Below, piece by piece: positions 62,034-64,000 of a stretch of DNA of 64,000 bases. The DNA is from Ruminococcus sp. (GTDB taxonomy: Bacteria > Bacillota > Clostridia > Oscillospirales > Ruminococcaceae): NCBI GenBank assembly GCA_017462565.1, contig JAFTQW010000020.1:34682-98681 (forward strand), in the 5' to 3' direction. The notes under the pieces were generated by a model. That model ran no database searches and was not told the origin of the DNA. It worked only from the letters and a program-made list of their open reading frames with translations. The position numbers and the translations under genes are program-made. Every line of letters starts with the position of its first letter. Within the stretch, counting starts at the first letter, position 1.

Positions 62034-63881
62034 ATGAAGCGAGAAATTGAATCACGTGAAATGGCTGAGATGGCAGTGATTGTTTTACTCAATGGTACAA
62101 AAAGCAAAATTGCAGTAAGGGATGATGACGGTCATTTGAAATTAGAAAATCATTCTATTCTGACACAGTATCTCAACCCATATCACAACAGAAAGAAGAT
62201 GACAAAAAAGCTGGCAGATACGCTTAGTCTTGCATTTCAATATTATCTTTTCTATGGTGATAATAATAAGCAAACAGATATTTGTGCAAGGGCGATTATG
62301 TTTATCTATGCAATTAGTTCTGTAGACCTTACATATTGGCATTATGATATTACTAATGGCGGGGAGAAAACAAAACAGGAAACAATATTGAGCTTGGTGG
62401 ATGCATTATTTCATGCATTTCAAGGTAAGGAAAAAGTCAAGGGAGCAGAACTGCAAAATCTTGTATATACGACAGCAATCAGCAGACATTGGCGTATAGA
62501 TACAAAACCAATGAAAATTTCAATTGCCGGATATAATAATATCCTGAATATATACCTGAATTATGACATGATCATTTATCAATTAAATGGTAATGATGAA
62601 GAGAAGACACTTAGAAAATATGGAAATTATTATATACTGCCTGATGATGTTACAACTGAATCATTTCATGCAGGACTGCATAACAGAGCAGACAAAGTGA
62701 TTGATAAAATAAGCACTTTTTTACATTTTGTTTCGGATTTATTGGAAACAGATGATTTGAACTTATTCAAGCAAAAATATACAAAACTTGAATATGAAAT
62801 ACTTAGGAATCCAATTATCAAAAATAATAAGTGGAAAATACAAGTATTGACCTGTTATTTAAAATCTTTTAGTTTTCAAGAAATAATAAATGACTTGCTT
62901 TATGAACTTAGCCTTACGAATCTGTATTTATTATACAATGCACTGTTGAACATTTTGCACGAAAGAATATCGGAACTTAGAAAAAAATATGCCTCTGAAA
63001 AGTCAGCAGCAAACAGCGAACTTTTTGAATGCAGCACATTTAAACATATTATCATAAATATAATAGATAGTATAAGGTATATACAGCTGCAAGCTCGTGT
63101 CAATATAGAGATTGGGACATTTGGAAGCTGTCACTGTATGAAAAAATCTGTTAGAACAAACAAGATTACAAATAGCCGGGAACTGATTGGAACTATGGTG
63201 GAGTATTTGTTTTATGGCGTTAGTACGAAAATCGGGAAAGAAGATCCGAATTGTTCTTCGTCTCAAAAGTTAAAGGAAATCAGGAGCGATATTGTATATA
63301 AATTTTTGAATGGCAAACAGAAAAAATTTACAAATCATGTATATGATGCTTTAAAGTATCGGGTGAGGTATTATTTGTATCCAAATGAAAGATCCGATGG
63401 AAAAGAGACGACAACTTCACCGCAGCAATTTGGAGAACTTTTGTGGCAGTTCTTCTATTATGCTTTTGGAATAGATTTCTACATGCTCAGAATGGACAAC
63501 TCTGATGACCGAACTCGAAAAGAATATTGGTATGAGCTGGTGTGTAAGGTGTTCAAAAGGATTATGAATAATAGGACGATACCAGAACTGGATGAAATGT
63601 TAAATCAAGAGTTTGTGATGCTTCAATTTAAAAAGGAGGAAAAGTTTATTTCACGTTTTACGCCGGATGAAATAGATTTTTTCAGACATCAGGAGATCTT
63701 AGGCTTGGCCAAATATGATATGATTCATAAAAGAGCGATGTTGGGAGAATCAGATCAGGAGTCATTGCTATTAGCCGAAGACATAATCAAGCGATTGGTA
63801 GAAGCAAAGATGGCAGATATGCTGGATAGAATAGATAAGGAAAAAGAAAATACGCGGCTTGGACCATACTCAATAAAGTAG
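62034..63881 (+). CDS. Large unknown protein divergent from the HerA-like operon
   Basis: Not recognised. 615 residues, lysine/tyrosine/isoleucine-rich, predominantly helical, no signal peptide or clear membrane span. Segments such as FKQKYTKLEYEILRNPIIKNNKWKIQVL and KKFTNHVYDALKYRVRYYLYPNE give no family match by eye. ATG eight bases after GGAGGAG; its own promoter faces away from the ATPase operon. Base composition is AT-rich compared with the housekeeping part, suggesting acquisition. After its stop the last 119 bases of the window show no feature. Confidence 0.75.
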   Translation: MKREIESREMAEMAVIVLLNGTKSKIAVRDDDGHLKLENHSILTQYLNPYHNRKKMTKKLADTLSLAFQYYLFYGDNNKQTDICARAIMFIYAISSVDLTYWHYDITNGGEKTKQETILSLVDALFHAFQGKEKVKGAELQNLVYTTAISRHWRIDTKPMKISIAGYNNILNIYLNYDMIIYQLNGNDEEKTLRKYGNYYILPDDVTTESFHAGLHNRADKVIDKISTFLHFVSDLLETDDLNLFKQKYTKLEYEILRNPIIKNNKWKIQVLTCYLKSFSFQEIINDLLYELSLTNLYLLYNALLNILHERISELRKKYASEKSAANSELFECSTFKHIIINIIDSIRYIQLQARVNIEIGTFGSCHCMKKSVRTNKITNSRELIGTMVEYLFYGVSTKIGKEDPNCSSSQKLKEIRSDIVYKFLNGKQKKFTNHVYDALKYRVRYYLYPNERSDGKETTTSPQQFGELLWQFFYYAFGIDFYMLRMDNSDDRTRKEYWYELVCKVFKRIMNNRTIPELDEMLNQEFVMLQFKKEEKFISRFTPDEIDFFRHQEILGLAKYDMIHKRAMLGESDQESLLLAEDIIKRLVEAKMADMLDRIDKEKENTRLGPYSIK

Positions 63882-64000
63882 ACAGAAAAATTAAAAAAGC
63901 GATTCAAATTGGACAGGTGACAAAAGGTTATTAGCGGAATGAGGACGATTGAAGTTGTAAAAGTGAATGTATTCAAAAATAGACAAATTCAATTCATCAA

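Overview
The window looks like a chromosomal segment of a low-to-moderate GC, spore-forming, anaerobic Firmicute of the Ruminococcus / Oscillospiraceae type. This is inferred from gene order and families: rnc - Elp3-like radical SAM - smc - ftsY, nadD/yqeK - LCP - rsfS - leuS, hprK - murB - rapZ - whiA - dnaE, a glutamine-synthetase-like gene paired with an ANTAR protein, a SigK-family sporulation sigma factor, a GH130 mannoside phosphorylase and Rnf-type membrane subunits. No species can be named from the sequence alone.

Layout. Bases 1-18600 are a dense, all-plus-strand housekeeping block: topA (5' end outside the window), trmFO, plsX, rnc, radical SAM, smc, ftsY, rdgB, a YhbY-type RNA-binding protein, a flavodoxin-fold protein, a fused nadD-yqeK, an LCP ligase, rsfS, a small membrane protein and leuS. 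Most genes overlap or nearly touch. Bases 18600-24780 carry rpsU (strong promoter and structured leader), yqeG, aroQ, an M24 peptidase, efp, a zinc-ribbon protein, and a GS-like/ANTAR pair. Bases 25000-31150 are mostly minus strand: a DnaC-type loader and a DnaD protein separated by decayed membrane genes, a MATE/MarR pair, and sigK behind a sigma-E-like promoter. Bases 31500-45800 return to plus: rpe, three Rnf-like membrane proteins, a membrane-anchored hydrolase-like protein, hprK-murB-rapZ-whiA-dnaE, then GH130 (minus) and galK.

From the initiator tRNA at 46174 to the end, the window is an accessory island, more AT-rich with many unrecognised proteins. It holds a decayed peptide deformylase; a WYL regulator with an unknown protein, an SF2 helicase-HNH fusion and another unknown protein; a Tn916-type integrase/excisionase module carrying a class II glutamine amidotransferase and a zinc-ribbon amidoligase; a Dam-type methylase; and a divergent locus with a HerA/FtsK-like ATPase, two small unknown proteins and a 615-residue unknown protein.

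The most striking observations are these. (1) Two families of small palindromic repeats lie in the intergenic spaces. In each family the sequence of certain stems is completely different from copy to copy while base pairing is kept. (2) The GS-like protein appears to have lost three of six metal ligands and sits beside an ANTAR protein whose receiver lacks the phospho-acceptor Asp. (3) The Rnf D/E/A module has no B, C or G subunits nearby and has lost most cysteines expected to hold the intramembrane iron-sulfur cluster. (4) A shared GTAC-N8-GTAC operator ties two island promoters to a WYL regulator and a helicase-HNH locus. (5) FtsY carries its acidic domain at the C terminus. (6) whiA appears to start at a non-AUG, non-GUG/UUG codon. 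All alignments behind these statements were made by eye from memory of the families.
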